Source of the DNA: Zygnema cylindricum
Taxonomy: Eukaryota; Streptophyta; Zygnematophyceae; Zygnematales; Zygnemataceae
DNA length: 64,000 nt
Assembly (NCBI GenBank): GCA_037447655.1
Contig: JBBHKE010001203.1
Location: 64,001 to 128,000 of the forward strand
Direction: 5' to 3'
The position numbers were made by a program, and so were the translations under genes. Below, in pieces: positions 52,981 through 64,000 of the stretch. How positions within the stretch are numbered: the first letter of the stretch is position 1; the number at the start of each line of letters is the position of its first letter. The notes beneath the pieces were generated by a model that was given only the letters and a program-made list of their open reading frames with translations, searched no databases and had not been told where the DNA came from.

Positions 52981-54640
52981 ATGGACTGGACTCTGGGGGA
53001 GCAGCTGGACCCTCAACAGAAAGAACAGCTAACGGAACTCTTGGCCAAAAACAATCAGGTTTTCTCCTGGTCAGAAACAGATGTCGGAATATACAAAGGA
53101 ACCCCCTTTCGTATTGACCTGATCGACGAAACCGCAACTGTTTGGCAGAAACAGTACCCTCTCAGCTTCAAGGAGAAGGAGTTTATCACCGCAAAGGTCC
53201 AAACTTTGGTAGGCGCCGGGTTGGTTCAGGAAAACACAGGACTCCATGGGTTTGCTTCCCCCACAGTTCTCCCTCCTAAGAAGGATGCATCTGGGAAAAC
53301 TATAGATTTCGGAATGTGTGGGGATTACCGCTACTGAACACGACCCACCATTCTTGGCCGTTATCCAATGCCAACCCCGGAAGAGATTTTTGACTCCCTT
53401 GCCGGGGCCACCATCTTCTCCACACTGGATATGAACAATGGATTTCACCAGATTGCCATGGAACCAAACCACCAAGAGAGAACGGCATTCTTGGCCGGAT
53501 CTAGACTTTATGAGTGGATTTAAATGCCCTTCGGACTGAAGAATGCACCAGCCAAGTTCCAACGGGCCATGGACAAAGCGCTCCGAGGAATCGATTCTGC
53601 CCGGTGCTACATCGACGATGTGATAATATTCTCCAAGACCTTTGAAGAACACCTGGAGCATATCTAGATCGTTCTCCGGGCCCTTCAAGTAGCGGGCTTG
53701 AAATGTCACCCACGCAAGGGCATTTTTGGGGTGCAGAAAATTATTTACCTCGGACATGAGGTGACTTCGGGACAGTGGGTCCCCATATGGTTAAGGTTGG
53801 AGCCCTTAACGCTCTTCCTTCCCCGCAGGACATTTCTGCCTTGCGCACCTTTCTCGGCATGGCCAACTACTATTGCAGGTTTATTCCTGAGTTCAGTAGT
53901 CACGCCCAGCCCCTAAATAAGCTATTTCGGAAAGATCAAGAATCGCAGTGGGCCGAGGAACAGCAGACCGCTTTCCAGTACTTGAAAGATGCCCTGAAGC
54001 AACACCTAGTGCTCCGGATGCCTGATCACCGATGACCTTTCCTTCTTTACACTGATTGGAGCAGGTTTGGATTGGGAGCGGTTTTGGCCCAAGTTGACGA
54101 CGCCGGAGCCGAGTATGTGGTGGCTTATGCCACCCGGAGCAACAACTGAGCTGAGGGGGATTATAGCAGTTACCATGGGAACTTTTGGCAGATGTATGGG
54201 CCATTCAGCATTCAGGTATTATTTGTACGGGGTCCCTTTCACATTGATAACCGACCACCAACCCTTGAAATGGATCATATAGAATACTAAGTTGACCGGC
54301 AAACTCGCCAGATGGGTGCTTATCCTACAGGAATATGATTTCAGCATCGTTCACCGGGCAGGGGAAATCCATGGGAATGCCGACGGACTTAGCCGAAACC
54401 CTGATCCTTCTACACTGGATTCCACCGGCTCTCGGCATGACGAAGACTCAGAAATCAGTTTGGGACTCATTCGAGCATCCTCCGCCTTAATTTGGCTTCC
54501 TCCATCTGGGGGGGCACTGTCCACCTTTGCAGCAGATGTTGAGGGGCACGCACCCATTGGAGCCGGACGGAAAGACATCTGGACGACTCCGAGGCTCTCC
54601 AATCCATCCAGCAAGGATCGCCTCTTCCCCATTTGGCTGG
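52981..54640 (+). pseudogene. GY-M copy 2 reverse transcriptase and RNase H
   Basis: RT begins MDWTLGEQLDPQQKEQL and is open to 53337, where a deletion breaks DYRxL. YIDD is intact at 53608-53619. Stops include a TAA near 53521 and a TAG near 53667. The thumb (LRTFLGMANYYCRFIPEF) and RNase H (LITDHQPLKWI, IVHRAGEIHGNADGLSR) follow with further stops near 54150 and 54281. Confidence 0.88.
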
Positions 54641-55543
54641 AGTTCAATTGTCCCGAGTGCAGACCCGGATGGCGGCGTATGAATGGGACCGAGGTGTTCT
54701 CCTCCGGAAATGGTCAGACGGTACGAGGAAAGTGGTTCCTCCCCCATCAGATCGAGAAACTCTGATTACTAATCTCCACAAGAAATGTGGACACTTCGGG
54801 TAGAAGCGGACCACTTCCCTAGTTACAAGCTCGTATTGGTGGCACGGGTTGCGGGCCCAAGTCAACCGAATCGTACAAACTTGCTCTTCCTGCGATCGAG
54901 TTAAGGCCTCTTTTGACAAAAAGGGCGGGACTGAGCTGCATTCTCTCCCTATCTGGGGGGTGTTGTATCGGTGGTCTTTAGATCTTTTGGGACCTCTTCC
55001 GACCAGTAGACGTGGGAATCTTTTCGTCCTCGTCATGATTGAACATTTCTCAAAATGGATAGAGCTTGTGGTTCTACCCCAAAAGGAGTCCAAGTCCATC
55101 GCCGACGCTTTCTTGCAGAGGATCTTCTCACAATTTGGAGTGCGAGCAGAGGTTCTGACAGACCAGGGATCGGAATTCGCCGGAGAATTTACAAATATTT
55201 TGGAGAAATGCCTCATGAACCATCGACTTACCAGTCGCGACCACCCCCAAGCCGACGGTTTGGCCGAAAGGTGCGTACAAACAGTGAAGTGTTCACTACG
55301 GAAATATGCCGTGGAAGAGGACTTAGGAGAATGGGACAAAAGGGTGCCTTGGATTGCCATGGGATACAGATTTAGCAGACAGGCTTCCCTCCACTCCTAT
55401 TGTCCTTACTTCATCTTATTCGGACGGCATCCCATTCTGCCCAGGGCTGCCTCGGCCCAAGCTGTGGTCCTCCCGAAAATGGATCACAAAGGGACTGTCG
55501 AAAAACTAATCGCCGATCATGCCAAGATCTTCCACCGAGAGAT
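54641..55543 (+). pseudogene. GY-M copy 2 integrase, 3' truncated
   Basis: The zinc domain is broken by a TAG near 54801. From 54849 the frame is open through CSSCDRVKASFDKKGG, catalytic SLDLLGP, TDQGSEFAGE and LAERCVQTVK up to FHREM at 55543. There the sequence switches to an inverted GY-M fragment. The integrase C-terminus, 3' region and 3' LTR of copy 2 are absent. Confidence 0.88.
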
Positions 55544-56777
55544 GACCAAGATGTCGTGCTGCTGGGAGGACAGGTTACATGATGAAGAACAGAAAGGGGG
55601 ATCGGCAAAGTAAGTCATGTGGAAAGTGGGTTCGTCTTCCAATCCTTTGAAATGGCAAGGAGCCACATTGATATGATTCTCTTTAATTCTTCGACCATCT
55701 TTCCCCTCCAAAGTCTGAACTCCCATTGTTTGAGACTTCCACCACTTTCAAAATCACCCGCCCGGCAAAAATGTCAAGCGTGTCCTTTTTCTGTTGCATT
55801 CGATATACAAAGTCTCCCGGCATAAATCGTCGCTGTCTGGGCATATAATCCCCGTTCCGGCGCTGGGAATACCACAATTGATCCCGGTGTTCTGCCGCCT
55901 GTAAATTCCCCATGGCGAGAGGCATTTCTCGGTGGAATATTTTGGCACGATCGGCGATCAGTTTTTCGACAGTCCCCTTGTTATCCATTTCCGAGGGACC
56001 ACAGCTTGGGCCGAGGCAGCCCCAGGCAGAATGGGATGTCGTCCGAATAAAATGAAGTAAGGGCTATAGGAGTGGAAGGAAGCCTGTCTGCTGAATCCGT
56101 ATCCCATTGTAATCCAAGGCACCTTTTTGTCCCATTCTCCCAAGTCTTCTTCCACGACATATTTCCGTAGTGACCGCTTCACTGTCTATACGCACCTTTT
56201 GGCTTAACCCTCGGCTTGAGGGTGGTCGCGACTGGTAAGTCGATGGTCGATGAGGCATTTCTCCAAAATATTTGTAAATTCTCCGGCGAATTCCGATCCC
56301 TGGTCTGTAAGAACCTCTGTTGGCGCTCCAAATTGTGACAGGACCCTCTGGAAGAAAACGTCAGCGATGGACTTGGACTCCTTTCGGGGCAGAACCACAA
56401 GCTCTATCCATTTTGAGAAATTTTCAATCATGACCAGGACGAAACGATTCCCACGTTTGCTGGTTGGAAGGGGTCCCAAATGATCCAAAGACCACTGATA
56501 AAACATCCCCCGGATAGGAAGAGAATGCAGCTCAGTCCCGCCCTTTTTCTCAAAGAAGGCCTTAACTCGATCGCAGGAAGAGCAAGTCCGTACTATTCGG
56601 TTGACTTGGGCCAGCAACCCGTGCCACCAATAAGAGCATGTAACTAGGGAAGTGGTCCCCTTCTGCCCGAAGTGTCCACATTGCTTGTGGAGATTGGTAA
56701 TCAGAGTTTCTCAATCTGATGGAGGAGGAACCACTTTCCTCGTACTATCTGACTAGTTCCGGAGGAGAACCCCTCGG
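55544..56777 (-). pseudogene. GY-M copy 3, inverted integrase fragment
   Basis: The minus strand carries GY-M integrase in reverse order: 3' region (55544-55615), C-terminal domain (55617-55810, QQKKDTLDIFAGRVILKVVEVS), core (55958-56617; LAQVNRIVRTCSSCDRVKAF, TDQGSEFAGEF) and zinc domain start near 56700. Comparison with copy 2 over the same codons shows clear differences, such as CCTGGGGCTGCC against CCCAGGGCTGCC, so it is a third copy and not a fold-back of copy 2. It ends at the assembly gap. Confidence 0.85.
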
Positions 56778-56787
56778 NNNNNNNNNN
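56778..56787. other. Assembly gap (10 N)
   Basis: Ten N separate the inverted GY-M fragment from the backwards-written segment. Real gap length is unknown. Confidence 0.99.
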
Positions 56788-57103
56788 ATTACAGGTACAC
56801 AAACCGAAATTTTACTACAAATCCTAACCGTCTTTATCGCTAACGACGGACTAATAGTATTTTTTTTTAGACGTGTGGTGAGAATTCCACTGATTCGAGT
56901 GGTTCGTTTCTGAACTGGGTGTAGTTAAGAAAATGTTGTGTCATTCTCCGGTATATGAGTCGGAGGTTCCACCTGACTCGTTATTGGAAAACAACAAACG
57001 ATGAGGTTGTCGTTCGGGGTAGTGGGTGTATATTATGTATAGGTCTTCATGTAGAGGAGTAGCCTCGTAGTGGTATTGACCGTAGTGAGGTTCATCGTGG
57101 TGT
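56788..57103. other. Backwards, uncomplemented copia sequence (assembly error)
   Basis: Read right to left without complementing, this stretch is copia RNase H coding sequence: TWSDASYGD, then SKQQKVIAQST, then VKELMWVKSLL. Bases 56788-56897 read backwards equal 57104-57213 at 110 of 110 positions. No biological process copies a strand in mirror order, so this part should not be annotated as sequence of the organism. Confidence 0.93.
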
Positions 57104-57384
57104 GCTTAGTCACCTTAAGAGTGGTGTGCAGATTTTTTTTTATGATAATCAGGCAGCAATCGCTATTTCTGCCAATCCTAAACATCATTTTAAAGCCAAA
57201 CACATGGACATTAGACTCAGCTTTGTTAGAGAAAAAGTAGAAAACAAAATAATCAGTTTAGAGTACTGACCAGATAGCGAGATGGTAGCAAATATGATGA
57301 CCAAACTTGTGCCTTCCCCTAAGCTAATTTTCTGCAGACAGAAGTGTGGCCTAAAATTAAAGATTGAATTGAAAATAAGGGGAG
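57104..57384 (+). pseudogene. Copia I RNase H tail
   Basis: Plus-strand copia RNase H end: LSHLKSGVQ, a T-run, NQAAIAISANPKHHFKAKHMDIRLSF (split here: NQAAIAISANP and KHHFKAKHMDIRLSF), then VPSPKLIFCRQKCG-like tail. A TGA near 57267 interrupts. It ends with the polypurine tract AAAATAAGGGGAG directly before the LTR. Confidence 0.8.
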
Positions 57385-58454
57385 TGTAGAAATTGATGGT
57401 TCATTTTTAAAGTTTTTTTTAGGTCTAAATAGAAATACAGAAAGAAGCCGAGGCAATCTATCTTTAACTTCTCTCTCCAACTCCCACACTTGTCGTAGTC
57501 ACTAAGAAGTTGGAGAGGAAGTTAGAGCCATGGCTACCTAGGCTATCCAGAGGTTTACGGGAAATAGATTAGTTGATTTAATGAATGGTAGTTTATTTAC
57601 TAAAAGGATTAGTGATGCAACCAGGATTTGATCTTATTTCCTGCCGGTCGTCAGAACGCTAGTAGCTGGTAGCCTTAACCGTTAAGTTTAGATGTTACGA
57701 TACATAGTATAGGGTTTGATATTTATTTAAACATGGTCATGTAGGATATTTCATTTAACGACAACCGCTTACGGAATACATAGAGTTAGTTATGTAGAAT
57801 TACGGATAACGGTACAGATAAAAAACAAGTACCGCGCATTTGTTTGTTTAAACAAAGCAAATACTGCGCAAGTATTTATGACCGCTCCGATTGAAATATG
57901 TATTCTATCGGACGGACGTGAAGAAAGCCGAGATCGCGGAAGAGAATCTTGGCGGTTTGTGGTCATCGCAATATCAGATGACACGTGGAAAAATCGCGTT
58001 AGATCGCGGCATCTCCGAGAATTACAAGACCGAATCCGGATATGACATGTGTCAACTTTTAGGCTATGTCGTACAATATCCGTACAGAAAGTACACCGCC
58101 CGCTATAATTTTGTGTACGGAGATAAAATATGATTTGCTCCGTACGTCAGTAGATAGAGCCTGTGAGAGAGATAGGACTTTGAAAAATTGGTAGATAGGA
58201 CTCTCTCTCCTAGAGAGCTTCTGTACAAAAGGTCAACTTTGACCCTCCATAACTTACTGCTTAGAGGAGCAAATTCAGTGATTATTTTTGCTATCGACTT
58301 AGAGGAGTCTTCCCTACACAAGAGTGAAGGTGGTCAATGTTTTTGGTTGGTAAGGTGGCCGTTAATCATGCTGAAACACAAAGAGGTCAAGGTTATCCTA
58401 GAGGCTTCTCAAAAGTTGTCTACTCTGAGAAATTATGGAGGTCTCAGATTTTCA
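57385..58454 (+). repeat. Copia I 3' LTR
   Basis: A 1,070-bp LTR, TGTAGAAATTGATGG to GGTCTCAGATTTTCA, related to but well diverged from the E2 LTR. It contains the tRNA-like segment (antisense, about 57610-57690), a GAGAGAGATAGGAC block and an LTR-encoded gag start (MEVSDF, ATG near 58435). It abuts copia F RNase H, so copia I inserted into copia F. Confidence 0.8.
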
Positions 58455-61128
58455 CATGAATCTCTTAGCTGCCTCCCAATCTCTCTTCCTAGGATCATTC
58501 AGACTCCTACTGAGGACTCCTACTGCTGCTAATTTCGGGCCTGGTACAGTTCATAAAATAGATCAAACTTTCTACGACCTGACTATAAAGGATAGACTTT
58601 ATAAACTCTCTCTCCTCTGGACTGTTATGGTCATCTTAGATCATCATTCCTTATTCTACACTCCCATCACTTACTTTTTTCAAGTCCATGGGAGTTGTAC
58701 AACTATTAGCTTTTTCCATCTGGAATTATTCAAGCATATTTCTTATTGCTTCTTTCTGAGTAAGTCTGATAATCCTTTTCCCCCTATCTCTCTCCATTTG
58801 GATCCCCAAAATTTATTTTGCCTCACCTAAATCCTTTATATCAAATGTTCCCCTAAGATCTTTCTTTAGGCTATTGATCTTCTCCAAAGACTTACTCAAT
58901 ACAAGCAAATCATCCACATAAATTGCAATTAAAAATGACACCATTCTCATCTTCAAACATATAGATAGAATTGGCAGAGCTGATCTGGATATATCTTACA
59001 GTGGTGAGAAAATCATCTAGTTTCTTATTCCAGTATCGGGGAGCCTGCTATAGTCCAAATAAGGACTTTATGAGCCTGCATCCTTTGCTCTCTTCTTCTG
59101 CCTCCAGGAACCCCTCGGGTTACCTCATGAAAATTTCTTCCTCTAACTCACCATTAAGAAAAACACTCTTAATGTCCATCTGGTGTATTTCCATGTCTTC
59201 CGCTGTTATTAGACTGAAGAGAATCCTTACTGATGGGAACCGAACAATTGGAGCAAAGGTCTCCTCATAGTCAATCCCCTCCTTTTGTGTAAATCCTTTC
59301 GCTACCAATCGAGCCTTATATCTCTCAATGATATTATCTGGGTTCTGTTTTAGTTTAAATACCCATTTACACCCAATAGGTTTTCTGTCTGGAGGACAAT
59401 ATGTTAGCTTCGAAGTATTTGCTTCCATGATCGAAGCCATCTCATCATTTATGGCTCTAATCCACCTTTCTTTCTCTGGACTATTTACTGCCTCCGAGTA
59501 AGACCGAGGCTCATCTGGATGAGATAGCTTAGTTACCTTATTTGCGGCCTATTTTTCTTGTATTCTTTTGCTGCTCTTTCTTCCTCCCTCAAACTCCGAA
59601 GGTGGTATGGATGGAAGTCTTTAATTTCTCCTCATTGTCTCATTGGCTCCCTATTTCTTGAAGCCGGTTATGGTCTCTTTTCTTCTATCTCCTCGAAGTC
59701 CATAGGAGTATGTGAGATTTACGGTAAGTCTGCTGTATCACGGATCTCCCTTGAATCTGCAATCACGGTTTTATTCATGTTTTTTTTGAGAACGACCAAG
59801 TTCTCCTTACTTTCGAACTCAAATCTGATTCTTATCTTCTTTGTATACTTGAAGGGGTCAAATGACTTTCCTTCATCCATGACAACTAGTTGTTTCACCA
59901 GAATGATATCTTTCTTTGCTAAGTCATAGACTCGATATCCCTTAACATCCTCATCATATCCCACAAAGTATCCAAGATTTCCCTTACCATCTAGTTTCCA
60001 TTTTTTCTTATCTGTGTCAAGACTGTAAACTTGGCTAATGAATACTTTAAGAGATATCAAGTTTCCTTCCAGCCCATCTCTCATAAGGTGTCACTCACTT
60101 TACAACTGAGGTAAGGACTCCATTCTTAATGTAATTGGCACAGTTCATGGCTTCTGCCCAAAATCTCTTTCCTATTTTCTTGTCGGCAACCATACAACAT
60201 GCACTATCTCCTAGTGTTCGATTAAACCTCTCAGCTACCACATTTTGTTTCGGGTTATTTTGTACAGTTTTTTGGTGCTGCACTCCCTCATCTCTTTGAT
60301 ATTCCTCAAAGTGGTTAGATGTATATTCCCCCCCATTATCACTCTTTATCCTCTTAATGGGGGTTTCATGCAACTTCTCACTCAAGGCTTTATATACTTT
60401 GAAGTAAGTTGATGCTTCACACTTTGTTTTTAGAAAGTAGACACTAGAGTATCTAGAACAATCATTTGTTATTGTCATCATAAACCTCTTTCCTCTAACC
60501 GAAGTTAATTTTGCACGCCCCGAAATATCTGTGTGGACCAAGTCTAATACTTTCTCACATCTATATGTGGCGGCTTTGGGAAAGGGAAGTATGTGGGCCT
60601 TACGTTGAGCACAACCACTACAATCATCCATCATTTCATTATACCCAAACTGAATGCCTTCTACTACCCCAAGCTTTTTCAATTCCCTCAACGTATCAAA
60701 ATGCACAGTCCCCAATCGCTTATGCCAAATCATCACCTTAGGAACAACAACATAGTAAGCATTCTTCTTTTCATTACTCAGGTTAATCCTAAACATTCTT
60801 GGCTACCCTTATCTGCGGTGAAGTAAACTTCACCCCCATACTTAGCTGTAAAGACTCCCTTTCTAGTGAAGGCATCAATCTCTTTGTCATCTAACATAGA
60901 CGTAGAGACAAGATTTTTACTCAGCTCAGGAATGTAGAGTTCATCCGATAATGTAAGTATAGAAGTCTTACCCTCTTGTAAGACTTTTAGATCTACTAAT
61001 CCTACTAGATTTGTAGTAACCACTCTCCCATCACCATATTCTATCTCTACAGTAGGAATCTTTCTTAGCTAAGTGAAGAGTTCCTTATCACGACACATAT
61101 GCATGGATGCATCTAAGTCGTACAATTG
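58455..61128 (-). pseudogene. Copia F protease to RNase H, decayed
   Basis: Minus-strand copia polyprotein. From high to low: protease (DASMHMCRD near 61100, then VVTTNLVGLVDLKVLQEGK), pre-integrase (WHKRLGTVHFDTLRELKK, CSGCAQRKAHILPF), integrase (60095-60796; MMTITNDCSRYS), linker with KGYRVYDLAKKDIILVKQLV (59719-60084), RT (KWVFKLKQNPDNIIERYKA, 59120-59440) and a badly damaged RT end and RNase H (58455-59110). Many frame breaks. Gag is missing, replaced at 61129 by the LTR of copia G. The 3' end is cut by the copia I LTR. Confidence 0.85.
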
Positions 61129-62138
61129 TGTGTCTTTCATTGAACTACAGAATACAGGAAGCCTCTAGATAGTTTTTAACTAGCCCACTTTAAGCCACAA
61201 CCACTGCTACCCAAGAATGCAAACTAACAATTTGACTACACCCTTGTGCAGCTTGGACTCCCCTAAGTCCGTAGCAAAAAGAATCACTGAAAACGGCCAA
61301 CCACCCGATAAGTTACGAGGCAGTAAAAATGCCAATTTTGCACAAACTCTCAAAGGGAGAGGTAACTACCACCCAAAATTTTCTAAGTCGTGATTCCCTC
61401 TAATAACTTCTATCTACTGAAGTACGGACAAATCAGATTATTGTACCGTACAATAAAGTACTACTGTCTGTGTACCTTTTGAACGGCCTATGTACGACAA
61501 GGCTATTAAGCGGACGCGTGTCTGCTTTTCACTCGTCTGTACATTCCTCGGAATTCCCATGACCGAATGTCATCTCTCCATGTGGCTCCAGGTCATGCCA
61601 CGTCACAAAACGCCAAAATGACCACTTCGGGATTTCGGCGATGATGTGCGCCGTTGGATTTGTAGCGAGACGCAATCGTAGCCGTTATAAATACTTGCGC
61701 GATATTTGTTTCACTGTCGAAACAAAATGCGTGATATCCATTTTGAAAAAGAATCGTATTTCGTACTTTCATAAAATTGTATATATGCAAATGGATTTGT
61801 TCCTTCCTAATTATATATATATATATCTATCACATACTATATCACTTAACACTGGTCCTAGTCTAATACGATAAAGTTGACTCCTATCGGCCAACTTGAC
61901 GAACCGCAGGTACCAGGATCAAATCCGGGGTCTGTCAGGTGTATTTTTAGTAACCTACTAAAAATAACTGCGTGTTGAACTAAGGCAACCATGGATCAAC
62001 AACCCTCTCTATCCTTCAGTGACTACAACAAGAATGTGGGCTAGAGAGAGGAGGTGGAGGCAAGCTGTCCGTCCTTTTCATTTTCTTTTATACTAACATA
62101 TTAAACCTAGAAAATACTCTAGAAATCTATAAATTTCA
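61129..62138 (-). repeat. 3' LTR of copia G
   Basis: An LTR of about 1,010 bp in minus orientation beside copia G RNase H. Its minus-strand start (TGAAATTTATAG, 62138) follows a degraded polypurine tract. Its far end near 61129 is set by similarity to other LTRs and by the end of copia F protease. It has a tRNA-like segment at about 61862-61945 (GGTACCAGGATCAAATCCGG), a (TA)n run near 61818 and a CCATGG box at 61989. Confidence 0.65.
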
Positions 62139-64000
62139 TCACTCTGCTTATTATCTAGTCTTATTTTAATTTTTCTTTCTACCGGCATTTTTTCGACAAT
62201 ATTTTAATTTAGGAGAGGGCACAGGTTTGGTCATCATGTCAGCCACCATTTCTTCATCAGGTCTATACACAAGATTTAAAATTTTATTTTCAACTTTTTC
62301 CCTTACGAAGCTTAATCTTATGTCCATATGTTTTGCTTTGAAATGGTGTTTTGGATTGGCTGAAATTACGATTGCAGCTTGATTATCGCAAAAGATTTCA
62401 TACACTCCCACTTTCATATATCCTAGTTTTGCAACAATGACTTCACCCACATTAGTTCCTTTACAGCAGAACAAGACGCCATATACTCAGCCTCCATAGT
62501 AGACTGAGCAACCACCTTTTGTTGCTTACTGCTCTTACAGCAAGCACCTTCCCCCACATACAAAGCATATCCAGAAGTGCATCTTCTCATAGGTGCATCC
62601 CTATAACTGGCATCACTTCAAGTGGTAATATCACTGTGCTCCCTTCCCAAATGCAACCATAATTCTCTGAATCCAAACAGATATATCATGACTCTCTTGG
62701 CTTCCTCCACATCTCTCTTCCTAGGATCATTAAGACTCCTACTAAGTACTCCAACTGCTGCGCTATGTCCGGCATGGTATAGTTCATAAAATAGATTAAA
62801 CTTCCTACGACTTGTCTATAAGGAATAGACTTCATAAACTCTCTCTCCTCTGGACTCATCTGATCGTCTAAGATCATCACTCCTTATACACTCCCATCAC
62901 TTACTTTTTTCAAATCCATGGGAGTGGTACAACTGTTAGCATTTTCCATATGGAATTTCTCAAGCATATTACCTATTGCTTCTTTCTCAGTAAGTCTCAT
63001 AATCTTCTTCCCCCTACCTCTCTCCATTTGGATCCCCAAATTATATTTTGCCTCCCCTAAATCCTTCATATCAAATCTGCCCCTAAGATCTTTCTTTAAC
63101 GTATTGATCTTCTCCAAAGACTTACTCAACACATGCAATCATCCACATAAATTGAAATAAAATGACACCATTCTCATCTTCCAAACATATAGATAGTATG
63201 GTCAGAGCTGATCCGGATATATCCTAGATCGGTGAGAAACTCAACTAGTTTCTTATTCCACTGTTGGGGAGCGTGCTTCAGTCCATTTAAGGACTTTCTC
63301 AGCCTGCAGACTTTGCTCTCTTCTGCTTCTTCCACAAACCCATCTGGTTGCCTCATGAAAATTTCTTCCTCTAACTCACCATGAAGGAAAGCAGTCTTAA
63401 TGTCCATCTAATGTAAATCCATGTTTTCCGCTGCTGCTAAAGTGAGGAGAATCCTTACTCATGGGAAACGAACAACTAGGGCAAATGTCTCCTCATAGTC
63501 AATCCCGTCTTTTTGGGTGAACCCCTTTGCCACCAAAAGAGCCTTATATCTTTCAATGGTATTATCAGGGTTTAGTTTTAGTTTAAAGACCCACTTACAC
63601 CAAATAGGTTTCTGTCTAGAGGGCAATCGGGTAGTTCCGAGGTGTTTGCTTCAATGATGGAAGCCATCTCATCATTTATGGCCCTGATCCATCTGTCTTT
63701 CTTTCGACTGTTTACTGCCTCTAAGTATGACTGAGGCTCATTAGGATGTGACACCTCAGTTACCTTATAAACGTCCTATTTCTCATACAGCCTTTTGCTG
63801 CTCCTTTTCCCTCGTTCAAATTCTGAAGTTGGAATAGAGGGAAGTCTCGGGTTTCTCCTTAGTGTCTCATTAGCTCCCCTATCCATAGAAGATGTTTCCG
63901 CTTCCTCCTTTTCTATCTCCTTGAGGTCCATGGGAATATGTGGGGTATCTGGTAGCTCTCTTGTATCTTGGATCTCTCTTAAACCTGCATTCACGGTCTC
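62139..64000 (-). pseudogene. Copia G RT and RNase H, runs off window
   Basis: Minus-strand copia pol. RNase H tail 62166-62474 (NQAAIVISANPKHHFKAKHM, IRLSFVREKV), RNase H core about 62475-62700, RT thumb (GSLIYFMNY), RT palm pieces 62884-63407 (KTAFLHGELEEEIFMRQPDG), RT start about 63500-63620 and linker 63776-63994 to the window edge. Frame breaks occur near 62475, 62680, 62884, 63140, 63410 and 63775; the YVDD region at 63138-63150 is damaged. The 5' half lies outside the window. Confidence 0.85.

Noticed and set aside
55544-56777. Inverted GY-M fragment as a chimeric fold-back of copy 2
   Set aside because: A fold-back would be identical to the opposite arm; the arms differ at many sites.
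56788-57103. Biological mirror repeat (triplex-forming DNA) or a new gene from the open frames there
   Set aside because: A perfect 110-base mirror of coding sequence next to N bases has no biological mechanism; apparent frames are meaningless.

Overview
This is a eukaryotic nuclear window made almost wholly of LTR retrotransposons nested in one another. I see no convincing host gene, rRNA, genuine tRNA or CRISPR array. The elements suggest a green-plant lineage, with a streptophyte alga or early land plant the best guess at modest confidence. The copia elements have a 15-nt primer-binding site that matches, as I recall it, the anticodon half of plant initiator tRNA-Met. One gypsy element uses the acceptor end of the same tRNA. 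DNA-methyltransferase-bearing retrotransposons have been reported from charophyte algae and dinoflagellates.

Layout. 1-1208: short repeats and unassigned sequence. 1209-5016: minus-strand copia A, 5' truncated, then a minisatellite. 5436-6425: copia LTR fragment H. 6426-9730: gypsy GY1, cut off in RNase H. 9731-15870: copia B with two 902-bp LTRs. 15871-17059: fragment of a minus copia (D2). 17060-34861: plus copia E1, split by a solo LTR (17344-18282, TSD GAGTG) and by a 12.5-kb gypsy element, GY-M copy 1 (19484-32026). 34862-37903: copia E2, interrupted by GY-M copy 2 (37904-55543). Copy 2 holds the full-length minus copia D (39738-46853, TSD AAGCA), whose 3' LTR holds a non-autonomous hAT transposon (40502-41396, TSD CAAAATAC). 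55544-56777: inverted fragment of a third GY-M copy. 56778-56787: gap of ten N. 56788-57103: sequence written backwards without complementing, an assembly error. 57104-58454: end of plus copia I. 58455-61128: minus copia F. 61129-64000: LTR and pol of minus copia G, running off the window.

Main result. GY-M is a large Ty3/gypsy element with gag (two CCHC knuckles), an aspartic protease, a complete C5-cytosine DNA methyltransferase, then reverse transcriptase, RNase H and integrase. The methyltransferase lies between protease and RT in both copies. It follows the protease in the same frame, separated by a UAG that both copies keep in the context UAG-CAA-UUC, close to the leaky-stop consensus UAG-CAR-YYA. 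In copy 1 the methyltransferase frame is open through motifs I to X while gag and RT are riddled with stops. The natural reading is a Gag-Pro / readthrough DNMT-RT-RH-IN polyprotein, an element able to methylate its own or host DNA.

Second theme. In the copia families the likely gag start lies inside the LTR, so the half-tRNA primer-binding site falls within the gag reading frame. One group of these LTRs also carries an antisense tRNA-like segment.
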